Part shown: in pieces, positions 51,706 through 60,432 of the stretch | How positions within the stretch are numbered: the first letter of the stretch is position 1 | How the letters are laid out: each line of letters starts with the position of its first letter | DNA from: JBCCGL01 sp039029275 | Lineage (GTDB): Bacteria; Pseudomonadota; Gammaproteobacteria; JBCCGL01 | Assembly (NCBI GenBank): GCA_039029275.1 | Contig: JBCCGL010000012.1 | Coordinates: 62,001-126,000 of the forward strand | Direction: 5' to 3' | DNA: 64,000 nucleotides | Program-made: the position numbers and the translations under genes | Notes under the pieces: generated by a model | Seen by the model: only the letters and a program-made list of their open reading frames with translations | Database searches by the model: none | Told to the model about the DNA's origin: nothing

Positions 51706-53423
51706 CAGGCCAACTCTCTTGCGGGGTTCATGCGCATTTCGTGATGGCCCTTACCCGACTCGATCATGGGGTAAACGTTTTCGGCGGGATCGACCTGAAT
51801 GTCCATAAACACGCAGCGATCTTTCAAGTCGAATGCCTCTTTCAGCGCGCCATCGAGATCCGCGACATTGTCGACGACCATGCCGACGTGACCGAAACTT
51901 TCCGTGAGTTTTTTGAAATCCGGAATCGCATCAACATAGGAATGCGAGTAGCGCTTTTCGTAAGAGAACTCCTGCCACTGGCGAACCATTCCCATGTAGC
52001 GATTGTTCAGGTTAATCACCTTCACCGGCAGATCGTATTGTGCGCAGGTTGAAAGCTCCTGAATGCACATAAGAATGCTGGCTTCACCGGTGATACACGC
52101 AACCGGTGCGTCTGGGAACGCTAGCTGCACGCCCATCGCTGCGGGCAGGCCGAAGCCCATGGTGCCCAATCCACCGGAGTTGATCCAGCGTCGCGGCTTG
52201 TCGAACGGGTAAAACTGCGCCGCAAACATTTGATGCTGGCCGACATCAGACGTGACATAGGCGTCGCCCTTTGTGACCTCCCAAAGTTTTTCGACAACAA
52301 GCTGCGGCTTGATCAGATCGCTATCGCGGTCATACCCAAGACAGTCGGTTGCCCTCCATCGGTTGATCTGATCCCACCATTCGGCCAGATCATCGGGATC
52401 AGCACGCTTGCTGCTCTCTTTCAGGATGCCGATCATTTGCTCGAGTACGTTTGCGACGTCGCCAACGATCGGAACATCAACTGCAATGACCTTCGAAATC
52501 GACGCTGGGTCAACGTCGATGTGAACAATCTTGGCGCCCGGGCAAAAGTGACTGACCTCGCCGGTGACGCGGTCATCAAAGCGCGCGCCGATGGCGATCA
52601 GCACATCGCATTCATGCATACCCATATTGGCTTCGTAGGTGCCGTGCATTCCGAGCATGCCGACGAACTGGTTGTCGGTTGCAGGAAATGCCCCCAGCCC
52701 CATTAGCGTATTCGTGACCGGATACCCCAGCAGCCTGCAGAAGTCCGTTAGTTGCTCAGACGCGTTGCCCAGAACGACACCGCCACCCGAGTAGATCATC
52801 GGGCGCTTGGCGGAAACAATCAGATCAATCGCCTTGCGCATCTGACCGGGGTGCCCGGTAACCGTCGGGTTGTACGAGCGCATGGAAATGTCTTTTGGGT
52901 ATTTGAACGGAATCTTGACGTTCGGTGCCGTGAAGTCTTTTGGAATATCGACTACGACCGGACCCGGGCGACCGGTGGTCGCTACGTAAAACGCTTTTTT
53001 AATGGTCTCCGCCAGATTCTCAAGTGAATCGACGAGGAAGTTGTGCTTAACACACGGGCGAGTTACGCCAACGCAGTCGACTTCCTGAAATGCGTCACTG
53101 CCGATGTATTTGCTTGGTACCTGTCCGGTGATCACCACCATGGGGATAGAGTCGAGATGCGCGGTCGCAATGCCCGTCACGGCGTTTGTCGCACCAGGTC
53201 CTGATGTCACCAACACCACGCCCGGCTTGCCGGTTGCACGCGCGTAACCGTCTGCAGCATGGGTCGCACCCTGCTCATGACGCACGAGAATGTGTTTAAC
53301 GTCGTCCTGCTTGTACAGCGCATCGTAAATATGCAGTACAGCGCCGCCCGGATATCCGAAGATGAATTCAACACCTTCTTCCTTCAGCGACTGAACGAGT
53401 ATCTCGCCCCCCGATAACTCCAC
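51705..53423 (-). CDS. ilvI: Acetolactate synthase large subunit
   Basis: A 572-residue thiamine diphosphate enzyme, normal length. The N-terminal ThDP-binding Glu lies in LVRHEQGATHAADGYARATG, the FAD-binding middle domain follows, and the C-terminal ThDP/Mg motif runs from CITGEASILMC to NLNNRYMGMVRQWQ. Here the usual GDG of that motif reads GEA, which is a notable change at a metal-binding position. It condenses pyruvate with pyruvate or 2-oxobutyrate. A terminator-like hairpin lies between its promoter region and its start. Confidence 0.94.
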   Translation of the reverse strand: MELSGGEILVQSLKEEGVEFIFGYPGGAVLHIYDALYKQDDVKHILVRHEQGATHAADGYARATGKPGVVLVTSGPGATNAVTGIATAHLDSIPMVVITGQVPSKYIGSDAFQEVDCVGVTRPCVKHNFLVDSLENLAETIKKAFYVATTGRPGPVVVDIPKDFTAPNVKIPFKYPKDISMRSYNPTVTGHPGQMRKAIDLIVSAKRPMIYSGGGVVLGNASEQLTDFCRLLGYPVTNTLMGLGAFPATDNQFVGMLGMHGTYEANMGMHECDVLIAIGARFDDRVTGEVSHFCPGAKIVHIDVDPASISKVIAVDVPIVGDVANVLEQMIGILKESSKRADPDDLAEWWDQINRWRATDCLGYDRDSDLIKPQLVVEKLWEVTKGDAYVTSDVGQHQMFAAQFYPFDKPRRWINSGGLGTMGFGLPAAMGVQLAFPDAPVACITGEASILMCIQELSTCAQYDLPVKVINLNNRYMGMVRQWQEFSYEKRYSHSYVDAIPDFKKLTESFGHVGMVVDNVADLDGALKEAFDLKDRCVFMDIQVDPAENVYPMIESGKGHHEMRMNPARELA

Positions 53424-53466
53424 AATATTCCCCCCGACATCAGAGTGCCGTATTCTGTTGGTAACA

Positions 53467-53505
53467 AGAAAAAACGCACGATCTCGCGAGAAATCGCGCG
53501 TTTTT
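53467..53505 (-). terminator. Terminator-like hairpin (candidate attenuator) ahead of ilvI
   Basis: AAAAACGC-A-CGAT (53470-53482) pairs with ATCG-C-GCGTTTTT (53493-53505): 12 base pairs with one A-C mismatch and a 10-base loop. On the minus strand it ends in a run of T and lies 44 nt before the ilvI start. No gene on that strand ends before it, so premature termination of the ilvI leader is the natural reading. A possible 24-codon leader frame before it (GTG start at 53578, stop at 53506-53504) is not rich in Ile/Leu/Val. Confidence 0.6.
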
Positions 53506-53672
53506 GAGTCAGCGCGGTAGTTTAATACGAAACTGCTCCAAATTACACGCTGAGACTGGCCCGAATAAACGTTTACGACTCACCTTGAAAGCTGAAAAAG
53601 TGGTAAGCGCAAGTCAATCAAAAACTATCGTATCCTCTCGCTTATGCGAAAACCTACACACAACAAAAAGCT

Positions 53673-55151
53673 ATGACGAACCCAGCCGTTGACCTGGCAG
53701 CTTTGGGCTGGTGGAAGACCCTGAAGAAATCACTTCTAACAGGCGTGATTGCGACAACCCTCAGTGCCGCCGGCGCAAACACTTCGCTTCCAAAATTGGG
53801 CGATCCTTCAGAGCGCACGCTGTCACCGGCAAAATCCCGAGCGATTGGTCAGGGATTCTTTCGTCAGGTTCGTCAACAGCCGAACTACATCGCCGACCCC
53901 GTCGTGAATCACTATATCAACGCGCTCGGTGACCATATGGTCGATAGCAACGATCTTGGCAATCAGTCCTTCACTTTTTTCGTGCTCGACAACCCCACGA
54001 TCAACGCCTTCGCCGTGCCTGGCGGGTACATCGGTTTTTATCGCGGGCTGATTCAGCTCACGCAAAACGAGAGTCAGCTGGTCAGCGTGATGGCGCATGA
54101 GATCGCCCACGTGACACAGCGACACCTGGCGCGTATCTATGCGAAACAGGAAGACGTGTCGGTCGCGACATTTGCCGCCGTCCTCGCTGGAATTCTTGCG
54201 AGCGCTCAGGGCAACTCACAGGTCGGGAGCGCTGCGATCTACGCCGGGATTGCCGGCAGCGCGCAAAGTCAGATCACGTTTACCCGTGAGCACGAACTTG
54301 AGGCCGACCGCATAGGCATACAACTGATGGCACGCAGTCGCTACAACGTTCAAGGCGTATCCGAGATGTTCAGCCTGATGCAACGGGCCACGGTGCAACG
54401 CGAGGATGAGCAGCTCGAGTTTTTGCGCACGCACCCGCTTTCGTCACGACGCGTGGCTGAGGCGCAGAACTTCGCCCGCACGCAAGATAACTCCAGCGCG
54501 GTGACAGATTCCCTCAATTATCAGCTGGTCAAGGCTCGACTGAAGGTGCTTGGCAGCGCTAATCCTGCACAATTGTTGCGCAGTACCGAGCAGGACATCG
54601 TCACGCGCGAACCGACGGACACTGAACTTTACGTGATGGCATTTAGTCATCAGCGACTCGAACAACACAGCGAGGCATCGCAACTCGCAGCTCAGCTGCT
54701 GCAGCGACACCCCGATTCAGTTTACGCGCAACTGCTCAAGGTCAGCAGCGAGATATCGCTCGGCGAGCACGAGAATGCCCACGCAACCATGCGCGAGCTG
54801 CACGCTAACTTTCCGGACCACTATCCGGTGCTGGTGCTGCAGGACGAATTGCTGCAGCAAACCAAACAACACCAACAGGCTATCGAAATCTGGCAAGACT
54901 ACTTGTTTAACCATCCGAAACCTGACACTGATGCGTACAGACTGCTCGCCGCGCAGCAAAAAGCAAGCGGGGAGACGGCCGCCAGCCGCACCAGTTTATC
55001 GTCTTACTTTCTCGCCCTCGGCGACCGCTCCGCCGCCCACCACCAGCTCACTCTGGCACTGAAAGATCCGAACATCAGCGAAAGTCAAAAACAACAGGTG
55101 CAAGCGCGCATCGACGAATTGACGCGAGAGCGTGACAGCGAATCGGAGTAA
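53673..55151 (+). CDS. BepA-like M48 periplasmic metalloprotease with TPR domain
   Basis: A 492-residue protein with an N-terminal hydrophobic export segment (about 15-36), an M48 protease domain and a C-terminal TPR-like helical region (about 290-480). The zinc site is H142-E-I-A-H146 and E208 in EHELEADR, both intact. NAFAVPGGYIGFYRGL is the family hallmark. BepA/YfgC degrades stalled outer membrane proteins and helps LptD assembly. It is divergent from ilvI, and the SoxY-like gene follows after 75 bp. Confidence 0.9.
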   Translation: MTNPAVDLAALGWWKTLKKSLLTGVIATTLSAAGANTSLPKLGDPSERTLSPAKSRAIGQGFFRQVRQQPNYIADPVVNHYINALGDHMVDSNDLGNQSFTFFVLDNPTINAFAVPGGYIGFYRGLIQLTQNESQLVSVMAHEIAHVTQRHLARIYAKQEDVSVATFAAVLAGILASAQGNSQVGSAAIYAGIAGSAQSQITFTREHELEADRIGIQLMARSRYNVQGVSEMFSLMQRATVQREDEQLEFLRTHPLSSRRVAEAQNFARTQDNSSAVTDSLNYQLVKARLKVLGSANPAQLLRSTEQDIVTREPTDTELYVMAFSHQRLEQHSEASQLAAQLLQRHPDSVYAQLLKVSSEISLGEHENAHATMRELHANFPDHYPVLVLQDELLQQTKQHQQAIEIWQDYLFNHPKPDTDAYRLLAAQQKASGETAASRTSLSSYFLALGDRSAAHHQLTLALKDPNISESQKQQVQARIDELTRERDSESE

Positions 55152-55226
55152 TTGAGTAAACCCCGCGAGGTCAACTATCGCAGATATCCGCCGATAGCTT
55201 AGGCATACCGTAAGCGAGGTTGCTGG

Positions 55227-55754
55227 ATGAAAAACACGCGTCGAGAGTTTTTACAATCATCGGCCGTATTTGCTGGCGCGTGCGCGCTGGCGCCGGGCGT
55301 ATTGCTCAATCCCGCGCAGGCGACACCGAGCCGATGGCCCATCGATGCCTTCTCAACGCCTTCGATGAACGAGGCAATCAGTCTCGCCTTGGGAAGCGAA
55401 ATGGGTGCGCCGAGCGATGATGTCATGATCGAGGCGCCTGCTTACATCAAAGATACCGAGGTAGTTGAAGTCACCATTTCGACTACCTTACCCGGTGTGG
55501 ATGCAATAGCGCTGTTGGTCGCAAACCAACCCTTGCCATTAGCGGCGGTCTACCACTTACCGCAGCGACAAGAACCTCAAGTGACAACACGCGTGGACTT
55601 CTACGAGAGCGGCGATTTAATAGCGGTAGTGCGCGCTGAAAATCGACTGTACTCCAACTACCGCCGAGTTGTGGTGACCGATTTTAAAGAGCCGGAGCTG
55701 TATGACCCGTTTGATGATCTTGTGGAAGATGGGATTCTGGAGCTGGTTGAGTAA
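55227..55754 (+). CDS. SoxY-like carrier protein lacking the C-terminal cysteine
   Basis: A 175-residue protein with a twin-arginine signal (NTRREFLQSSA, then a hydrophobic part ending AQA) and one SoxY domain. The segment EVTISTTLPGVDAIALLVANQPLP is the family core. True SoxY ends GGCGG, whose Cys carries the sulfur substrate. Here the protein ends in DGILELVE, and the only Cys lies in the signal peptide. The SoxZ gene starts 5 bp after the stop, so a frameshift hiding GGCGG is not possible. It cannot act as a classical thiosulfate carrier; cysteine-less SoxYZ fusions near quinoprotein dehydrogenases are known, but no such gene is here. Confidence 0.83.
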   Translation: MKNTRREFLQSSAVFAGACALAPGVLLNPAQATPSRWPIDAFSTPSMNEAISLALGSEMGAPSDDVMIEAPAYIKDTEVVEVTISTTLPGVDAIALLVANQPLPLAAVYHLPQRQEPQVTTRVDFYESGDLIAVVRAENRLYSNYRRVVVTDFKEPELYDPFDDLVEDGILELVE

Positions 55755-55759
55755 ACCTG

Positions 55760-56068
55760 ATGAAAACCAAACTGCGCGCAAAGTTAGTTGGCAACACAGT
55801 CGAGGCAATGGTGCTGATCAATCACCCCATGGAATCAGGGTTTAAAAAGCCGTTCAGTTTTGAACGTCCGGCGCGCTGTCACCATATCACCGAAATTAAA
55901 GCGATTCACAACGGCCATATTGTGTTTGCCGCTCATTGGGGCGGGCCGATCGCGCGAAATCCCTATCTTAGCTTTCGCTTTAAGGACGCGAAGCGTGGAG
56001 ACACGCTCACGCTTCACTGGATAGATAATGGCGGTGCGATCGAAGAAACCCGCACCGTCATTAGTTAA
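55760..56068 (+). CDS. SoxZ-like protein
   Basis: A 102-residue protein of normal SoxZ length and fold, with KLRAKLVGNTVEAMVLINHPME at its start (core only) and NPYLSFRFKDAKRGDTLTLHWIDN near the end, both typical of SoxZ. It has one Cys (about residue 35) in PARCHH. SoxZ pairs with SoxY in the periplasm and has no export signal of its own, being carried by the SoxY Tat signal. No soxA, soxB, soxC or soxX is in the window, so the pair stands alone. Confidence 0.87.
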   Translation: MKTKLRAKLVGNTVEAMVLINHPMESGFKKPFSFERPARCHHITEIKAIHNGHIVFAAHWGGPIARNPYLSFRFKDAKRGDTLTLHWIDNGGAIEETRTVIS

Positions 56069-56073
56069 ACGCG

Positions 56074-57699
56074 CTAAAGCTGCGGGCCGGCAGCAACCAG
56101 TGCCTGCCCTTCATCGGTATCGGTATATTTCTCGAAATTATCAATGAACAGTTGCGCTAGGTTACGCGCTTTGGATTCCCATAGGCTGGGATCACTGTAG
56201 GTACCGCGCGGGTCTAGGATTTCACTGTCGACACCCGGCAGAGCCGTCGGCACCACAAGGTTGAAGTACGGAATCGTCGTTGTGTCGGCGTCGTCGAGAT
56301 CGCCATTGAGAATTGCGTGAATAATGCCGCGCGTATCCTGAATCGAAATTCTATTACCCGAGCCGTTCCAACCCGTGTTTACAAGGTACGCCTGTGCGCC
56401 AGCGGCCTCCATACGCTTGACGAGCTGCTCGCCGTATTGAGTTGGATGCAATGTCAGGAAGGCGTTGCCAAAGCACGCAGAGAATGTTGGCGTTGGCTCG
56501 GTCACACCGCGCTCGGTACCGGCCAGTTTCGCGGTAAAGCCCGAGAGAAAATGGTACTTGGTCTGCTCCGGTGTGAGCCTTGATACTGGCGGTAAAACAC
56601 CGAAAGCGTCAGCAGACAAAAAGATCACTTTCTTTGCATGGCCCGCTTTTGACACCGGTTTAACGATGTTGTCGATGTGAAAAATCGGGTATGACACGCG
56701 CGTGTTTTCGGTTTTTGAGCCGTCGTTGAAATCGATCACACCGTTTGCATCAACAACAACATTCTCCAGCAACGCATCGCGCTTGATCGCGCGGTAAATA
56801 TCTGGCTCAGCCTCTTCGCTCAGGTTGATGGTTTTAGCGTAGCAACCACCTTCAAAGTTAAAAATACCGTCATCGTCCCAGCCGTGCTCATCGTCGCCAA
56901 TCAGCTCGCGTTCGGGGTCGGTCGAAAGCGTTGTCTTCCCGGTGCCGGAAAGACCAAAAAAGACCGCGACATCACCGTCTGCACCGACATTTGCCGAGCA
57001 ATGCATCGAGGCCATGCCTTTGAGCGGGAGCAGATAGTTCATCACCGCGAACATACCTTTTTTCATTTCGCCGCCGTACCAGGTACCGCCGATCAACTGC
57101 ATTTTCTCGGTGAGGTTAAAGGCGACAAAATTCTCGGAGTTAAGCCCTTGCGCTTCCCAGTCCGGATTAATCGTTTTGGCACCGTTCATCACGACAAAAT
57201 CGGGGGTGTAGCTCTGCAACTCATCCTCAGTGGGGCGAATAAACATATTGGTGACGAAGTGCGCCTGCCAGGCGACTTCGGTGATAAATCGAACGCTCAA
57301 ACGCGTGTCCGGGTTGGCGCCGCAGTAGGTATCAACCACAAACAAGCGCTTACCCGAAAGCTGTCGCACCACCAATTTTTTGAGGTGACCCCAGACGTCT
57401 GGTGATATGGGTTTGTTGTCATTTTTGCCTTGATCCGACCACCACAGCGTGTCCCGGGTTGTGTCATCGCGCACGATGTACTTGTCGTTGGGCGAACGCC
57501 CGGTAAAAACACCCGTGTCGACCGCCACAGCACCAGACTCGGTAACAACAGCACGTTCAAAACCCGCCAGCCCATCTCGGGTTTCTTCTTGGTAAAGCGT
57601 ATCAAATGAGGGGTTGTGAACGATGCTTGCGGGGTTTTCGATCCCCCAGGGGGACAGGTCAAGGGGGTTGTCTGTGCGCAGCGAGGCAACAGATGCCAT
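56074..57699 (-). CDS. pckA: Phosphoenolpyruvate carboxykinase (ATP)
   Basis: A 541-residue enzyme of normal length that converts oxaloacetate and ATP to phosphoenolpyruvate, the entry to gluconeogenesis. The kinase-1a loop GLSGTGKTTLS is intact, with DDEHGWDDDGIFNFEGGCYAK as the second motif (core IGDDEHGW) and an Arg-rich substrate site. The ATG at 57699 has CGGAG before it; a TTG two codons upstream is rejected. Its presence with acsA and PhaB suggests growth on acetate or amino acids. It is convergent with the SoxZ gene, 5 bp away. Confidence 0.96.
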   Translation of the reverse strand: MASVASLRTDNPLDLSPWGIENPASIVHNPSFDTLYQEETRDGLAGFERAVVTESGAVAVDTGVFTGRSPNDKYIVRDDTTRDTLWWSDQGKNDNKPISPDVWGHLKKLVVRQLSGKRLFVVDTYCGANPDTRLSVRFITEVAWQAHFVTNMFIRPTEDELQSYTPDFVVMNGAKTINPDWEAQGLNSENFVAFNLTEKMQLIGGTWYGGEMKKGMFAVMNYLLPLKGMASMHCSANVGADGDVAVFFGLSGTGKTTLSTDPERELIGDDEHGWDDDGIFNFEGGCYAKTINLSEEAEPDIYRAIKRDALLENVVVDANGVIDFNDGSKTENTRVSYPIFHIDNIVKPVSKAGHAKKVIFLSADAFGVLPPVSRLTPEQTKYHFLSGFTAKLAGTERGVTEPTPTFSACFGNAFLTLHPTQYGEQLVKRMEAAGAQAYLVNTGWNGSGNRISIQDTRGIIHAILNGDLDDADTTTIPYFNLVVPTALPGVDSEILDPRGTYSDPSLWESKARNLAQLFIDNFEKYTDTDEGQALVAAGPQL

Positions 57700-57850
57700 G
57701 ATCAAACTCCGATTAATATGAATATTGAAACCTTAGAACGATTCAAAACATCATACAATGCTTATCGTCACAATTAGAAAAACGTAATGGTCCGAAAGCA
57801 GACCTGATCGCCAGGTTTATACTTGCGGTGGAAGAATTCCGGCTTACGTT

Positions 57851-58303
57851 TTAGCCCGCAACGTCGAGCTGATAGGTTCGCCAGTGGGTCGGCGATGAGA
57901 GCCTGTCATACACTGCGCGCCCGCGATAGTTATCTTCAGCGGTGATCCATCGAACGAACGGCCAATCGTTGTCCTTTGCAGCCGCAGCCAGTGCATCAAA
58001 CATGACCTCGACTGCCCCTTCCCCTCGACTTTCCGGGCGTATAAACAAATCGTCCAAAAAGCCAACCTTCTTGCCACGAAGCGGCGATGCCATTTCACGA
58101 AAGTGCATCAAGCCAATCAGATCTCCCTGAGCATCCTCTACAACCAGGCAATGAAACGACTCGGACTCGTCGAATATCCACCCCCAGACCGTATTGAGGA
58201 TCGCGTCGTTCATTGGCACTTTGTAAAATTCTGCGTAGCCATGATAAAGCTGTTCCCAGCCATTGCGATCGCCGTTTTGCAACTTGCGGATTGTAACGGT
58301 CAT
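57851..58303 (-). CDS. GNAT-family acetyltransferase
   Basis: A 150-residue GNAT domain with FLDDLFIRPESRGEGAVEVMF as acetyl-CoA loop (the RGEG replaces the usual RGxG), and a WITAEDNYRGRAVYDRLS end. The substrate is unknown. Its ATG overlaps the stop of the PaiB-like gene by four bases (ATGA), so the two are translated together. In Bacillus a PaiB-type protein and an acetyltransferase (PaiA, a polyamine acetyltransferase) are also adjacent, so polyamine acetylation is a fair guess, not proven. Confidence 0.85.
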   Translation of the reverse strand: MTVTIRKLQNGDRNGWEQLYHGYAEFYKVPMNDAILNTVWGWIFDESESFHCLVVEDAQGDLIGLMHFREMASPLRGKKVGFLDDLFIRPESRGEGAVEVMFDALAAAAKDNDWPFVRWITAEDNYRGRAVYDRLSSPTHWRTYQLDVAG

Positions 58304-58923
58304 TTTAGTTTTTCCTCATTATTTCCGAGCCCTAGCCCGGTTTGTTTCATGTACTCGTTCAGCATTCGGTCGTCGAGTCGATCACTGCTGGCGAGAGCTT
58401 TGGAAACGCCACGCTGATCGCCACCCGAACGCAGCTGTCCAAGCTTTTGCTTGCCTTCAATTGACTCAATATCTATTTCAAAGCCGATAATCGCACGCTG
58501 CAACTTGGCTTGGTAGTCTGGCGTCACTATGTCGCGCGTCTCCAGCAGCGCGGGTTCAAAGTGCTGCAACATTTGATCGAGTGTCTCGGCCAGCATTTCG
58601 TCGCTGGTGAGTTTGACAGTCCCGTAGACATGAACCGCTGCGTAGTTCCACGTGGGCACTGCGGGCGAATCCGCGTACCACGATGGTGAGATGTAAGCAT
58701 GCGGCCCGCTAAACACCGCGACGACGCGTTGCTCTTCGAGCTGCCGCCAGTGACGATTGGCGCGCGCGAAATGTCCCCGAAGGCGCGTGCAATCCTCGCT
58801 CAGCACCAGCGGAAGATGTGTGACTTGCAAATCAGACGATGTCAGCACCGCAAAGCTATTCGAGGCGATAAAGGCCTCGCATTCGCTACGCTCGGCAATA
58901 CCCATGTTTGGCGGGATGTACAT
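58300..58923 (-). CDS. PaiB-like FMN-binding negative regulator
   Basis: A 207-residue protein with the family start MYIPPNMG and the flavin-binding split-barrel (FAVLTSSDLQVTHLPLVL, HFARANRHWRQLE, VVAVFSGPHAYISPSWY, PTWNYAAVHVYG). PaiB in Bacillus represses sporulation and protease genes; other members may be flavin-dependent enzymes. It overlaps the GNAT gene by four bases. Whether it binds DNA is not evident from the sequence, as no helix-turn-helix is seen. Confidence 0.88.
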   Translation of the reverse strand: MYIPPNMGIAERSECEAFIASNSFAVLTSSDLQVTHLPLVLSEDCTRLRGHFARANRHWRQLEEQRVVAVFSGPHAYISPSWYADSPAVPTWNYAAVHVYGTVKLTSDEMLAETLDQMLQHFEPALLETRDIVTPDYQAKLQRAIIGFEIDIESIEGKQKLGQLRSGGDQRGVSKALASSDRLDDRMLNEYMKQTGLGLGNNEEKLK

Positions 58924-58962
58924 AAGCGTGTATTCACTGTCGAAATTGAAAATCAGTGTACG

Positions 58963-59265
58963 TTACCCGGCGTACATCCATAGCGCCATTGTTGATTCAC
59001 ATTGGTGCCAGTATTGAATACGATGCTGGCTGCGCAAAAAAATGGGTGCTCGGACGACCACTGCTTTCGCAACCGGAATCATCGTGTTCTCGATTTGCCA
59101 TTCGTCAACTTGCGTGAATGTTTGCGCGTTCAGGTCTGCAAGACAGTGATTGTGACTTATTAACGTTTGCACGAGAATATTGAACAGATTCATGAAATTG
59201 TCGTCCAAAGCCTTACGATATCGTGAAGATACAAATTTACTGTTACCAGCACGGTAAGATAGCAC
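58963..59265 (-). CDS. Small hypothetical protein, uncertain
   Basis: A possible 100-residue protein in the 445-bp gap between the PaiB-like and YiiX-like genes. It contains no motif that I recognise, and the Trp/His/Gln-rich end (QHRIQYWHQCE) does not resemble a known domain. Composition and lack of a ribosome site make it doubtful. If it is not real, the gap holds only the promoter region of the YiiX-like gene; a GGAGG at 59311-59316 has no gene start after it at the right distance. Confidence 0.25.
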   Translation of the reverse strand: MLSYRAGNSKFVSSRYRKALDDNFMNLFNILVQTLISHNHCLADLNAQTFTQVDEWQIENTMIPVAKAVVVRAPIFLRSQHRIQYWHQCESTMALWMYAG

Positions 59266-59368
59266 TCGGGTAACGGCTCAAGTCGCTTTGATCGAATGCC
59301 GATACCTATCTGGAGGTCAAATCTTCAGAATTGCAGGCAGCAGTTTAACGGACGCATAACTTAACGAC

Positions 59369-60379
59369 ATGATTGGCTGGATATCAAAACGCATTACGCG
59401 ATGGCTAAATGCTGAGAAGTACACGGCGCTGATGCCGCCGTCTGATTTCGAACAGCTGAGCTACGAAATCCGCCCCTGCGATGTATTGCTGGTTGAAGGT
59501 TATTCTCACGTTAGCGAGGTGATCAAACACGTTACGTTGAGCGCGTGGACGCACGCCGCTATCTATATCGGGCGGCTGCACGATATCGACGACCCGGAAC
59601 TGCGCGCCAAGGTCATCGAAAGTCTAAACGTGGAACCGGACGAGCAGCTACTGGTCGAGGCGATGCTTGGCGAGGGCACAATTATCCGCCCGCTGAGCTA
59701 TTACCGTAACGATCATTTGCGCATATGCAGACCTAATCGTTTGGCTCGACAGGACGCGCAGCTTGTTCTTCGGTACGTGATTGAAAGGCTCGGCAGGGAC
59801 TATGACGTTCGACAGATATTTGACCTTCTTCGTTTTTTCATACCCTATGCAATCATGCCTCGAAAATGGCGGTCAACATTGTTCGAATCTGCTGCGGGTG
59901 AGTCTACTAAAACGGTGTGTTCAACTTTGATCGGGCGCGCCTTTGCGTCCGTGCACTATCCGATTCTGCCTTCTCTGTCGCAAACTGAAGATGGGCAATT
60001 GCAGCTCATCCGCCACAACTCGAAGCTGTTGACGCCCAAGGACTTCGACTACTCGCCCTACTTTGATCTGATTAAGTATCCCGTCTTCCACTTCGATGAA
60101 ATGGCGGTGTACAGAAAACTCCCCTGGAGCGAAGACAGCGTTATCTTCAGCGCCGACAGTAACTATGTGAGCATGCATATAGGCGATCATGACGCAGCAA
60201 CGACGAACAAAAGTCGCAACGGTGAAGACAATGAACCGCTTGAGCTAACCACAGAAACTGCTGAACCCGATATGGGCGATTTCAACGGCGATAATCATCC
60301 CATTGCAGAACAGGAAGAATCGCAACTCATACCCGATGACCCGGAAGGTGCAGAACCCGCACGTAAGGCAGTGATTTAA
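59369..60379 (+). CDS. YiiX-like permuted papain-fold amidase (C92 / NlpC-P60 type)
   Basis: A 336-residue protein. The N-terminal PCDVLLVEGYSHVSEVIKHVTLSAWTHAAIYIG holds the circularly permuted His (H62), with E97 and the nucleophile C184 (TKTVCSTLIGRAF) in order. This is the YaeF/YiiX family, probably acting on lipids or envelope peptides. The last ~75 residues are acidic and low-complexity (DDPEGAEPA), which is unusual for the family. No signal peptide is present, so it may be cytosolic or peripheral at the membrane. The ATG at 59369 has a weak ribosome site. Confidence 0.8.
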   Translation: MIGWISKRITRWLNAEKYTALMPPSDFEQLSYEIRPCDVLLVEGYSHVSEVIKHVTLSAWTHAAIYIGRLHDIDDPELRAKVIESLNVEPDEQLLVEAMLGEGTIIRPLSYYRNDHLRICRPNRLARQDAQLVLRYVIERLGRDYDVRQIFDLLRFFIPYAIMPRKWRSTLFESAAGESTKTVCSTLIGRAFASVHYPILPSLSQTEDGQLQLIRHNSKLLTPKDFDYSPYFDLIKYPVFHFDEMAVYRKLPWSEDSVIFSADSNYVSMHIGDHDAATTNKSRNGEDNEPLELTTETAEPDMGDFNGDNHPIAEQEESQLIPDDPEGAEPARKAVI

Positions 60380-60432
60380 CTCACCGAATAATTCGTCTCT
60401 ACAGTAACTCTAACCGGGACGGCAAGGATGAA

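Noticed and set aside
53504..53578. A classical branched-chain leader peptide for ilvI
   Set aside because: The 24-codon frame before the hairpin has scattered Leu, Ile and Val only and no run of control codons.
55740..55762. A frameshift hiding the GGCGG end of SoxY
   Set aside because: Only 5 bp separate the SoxY stop from the SoxZ ATG, and no frame there encodes the motif.
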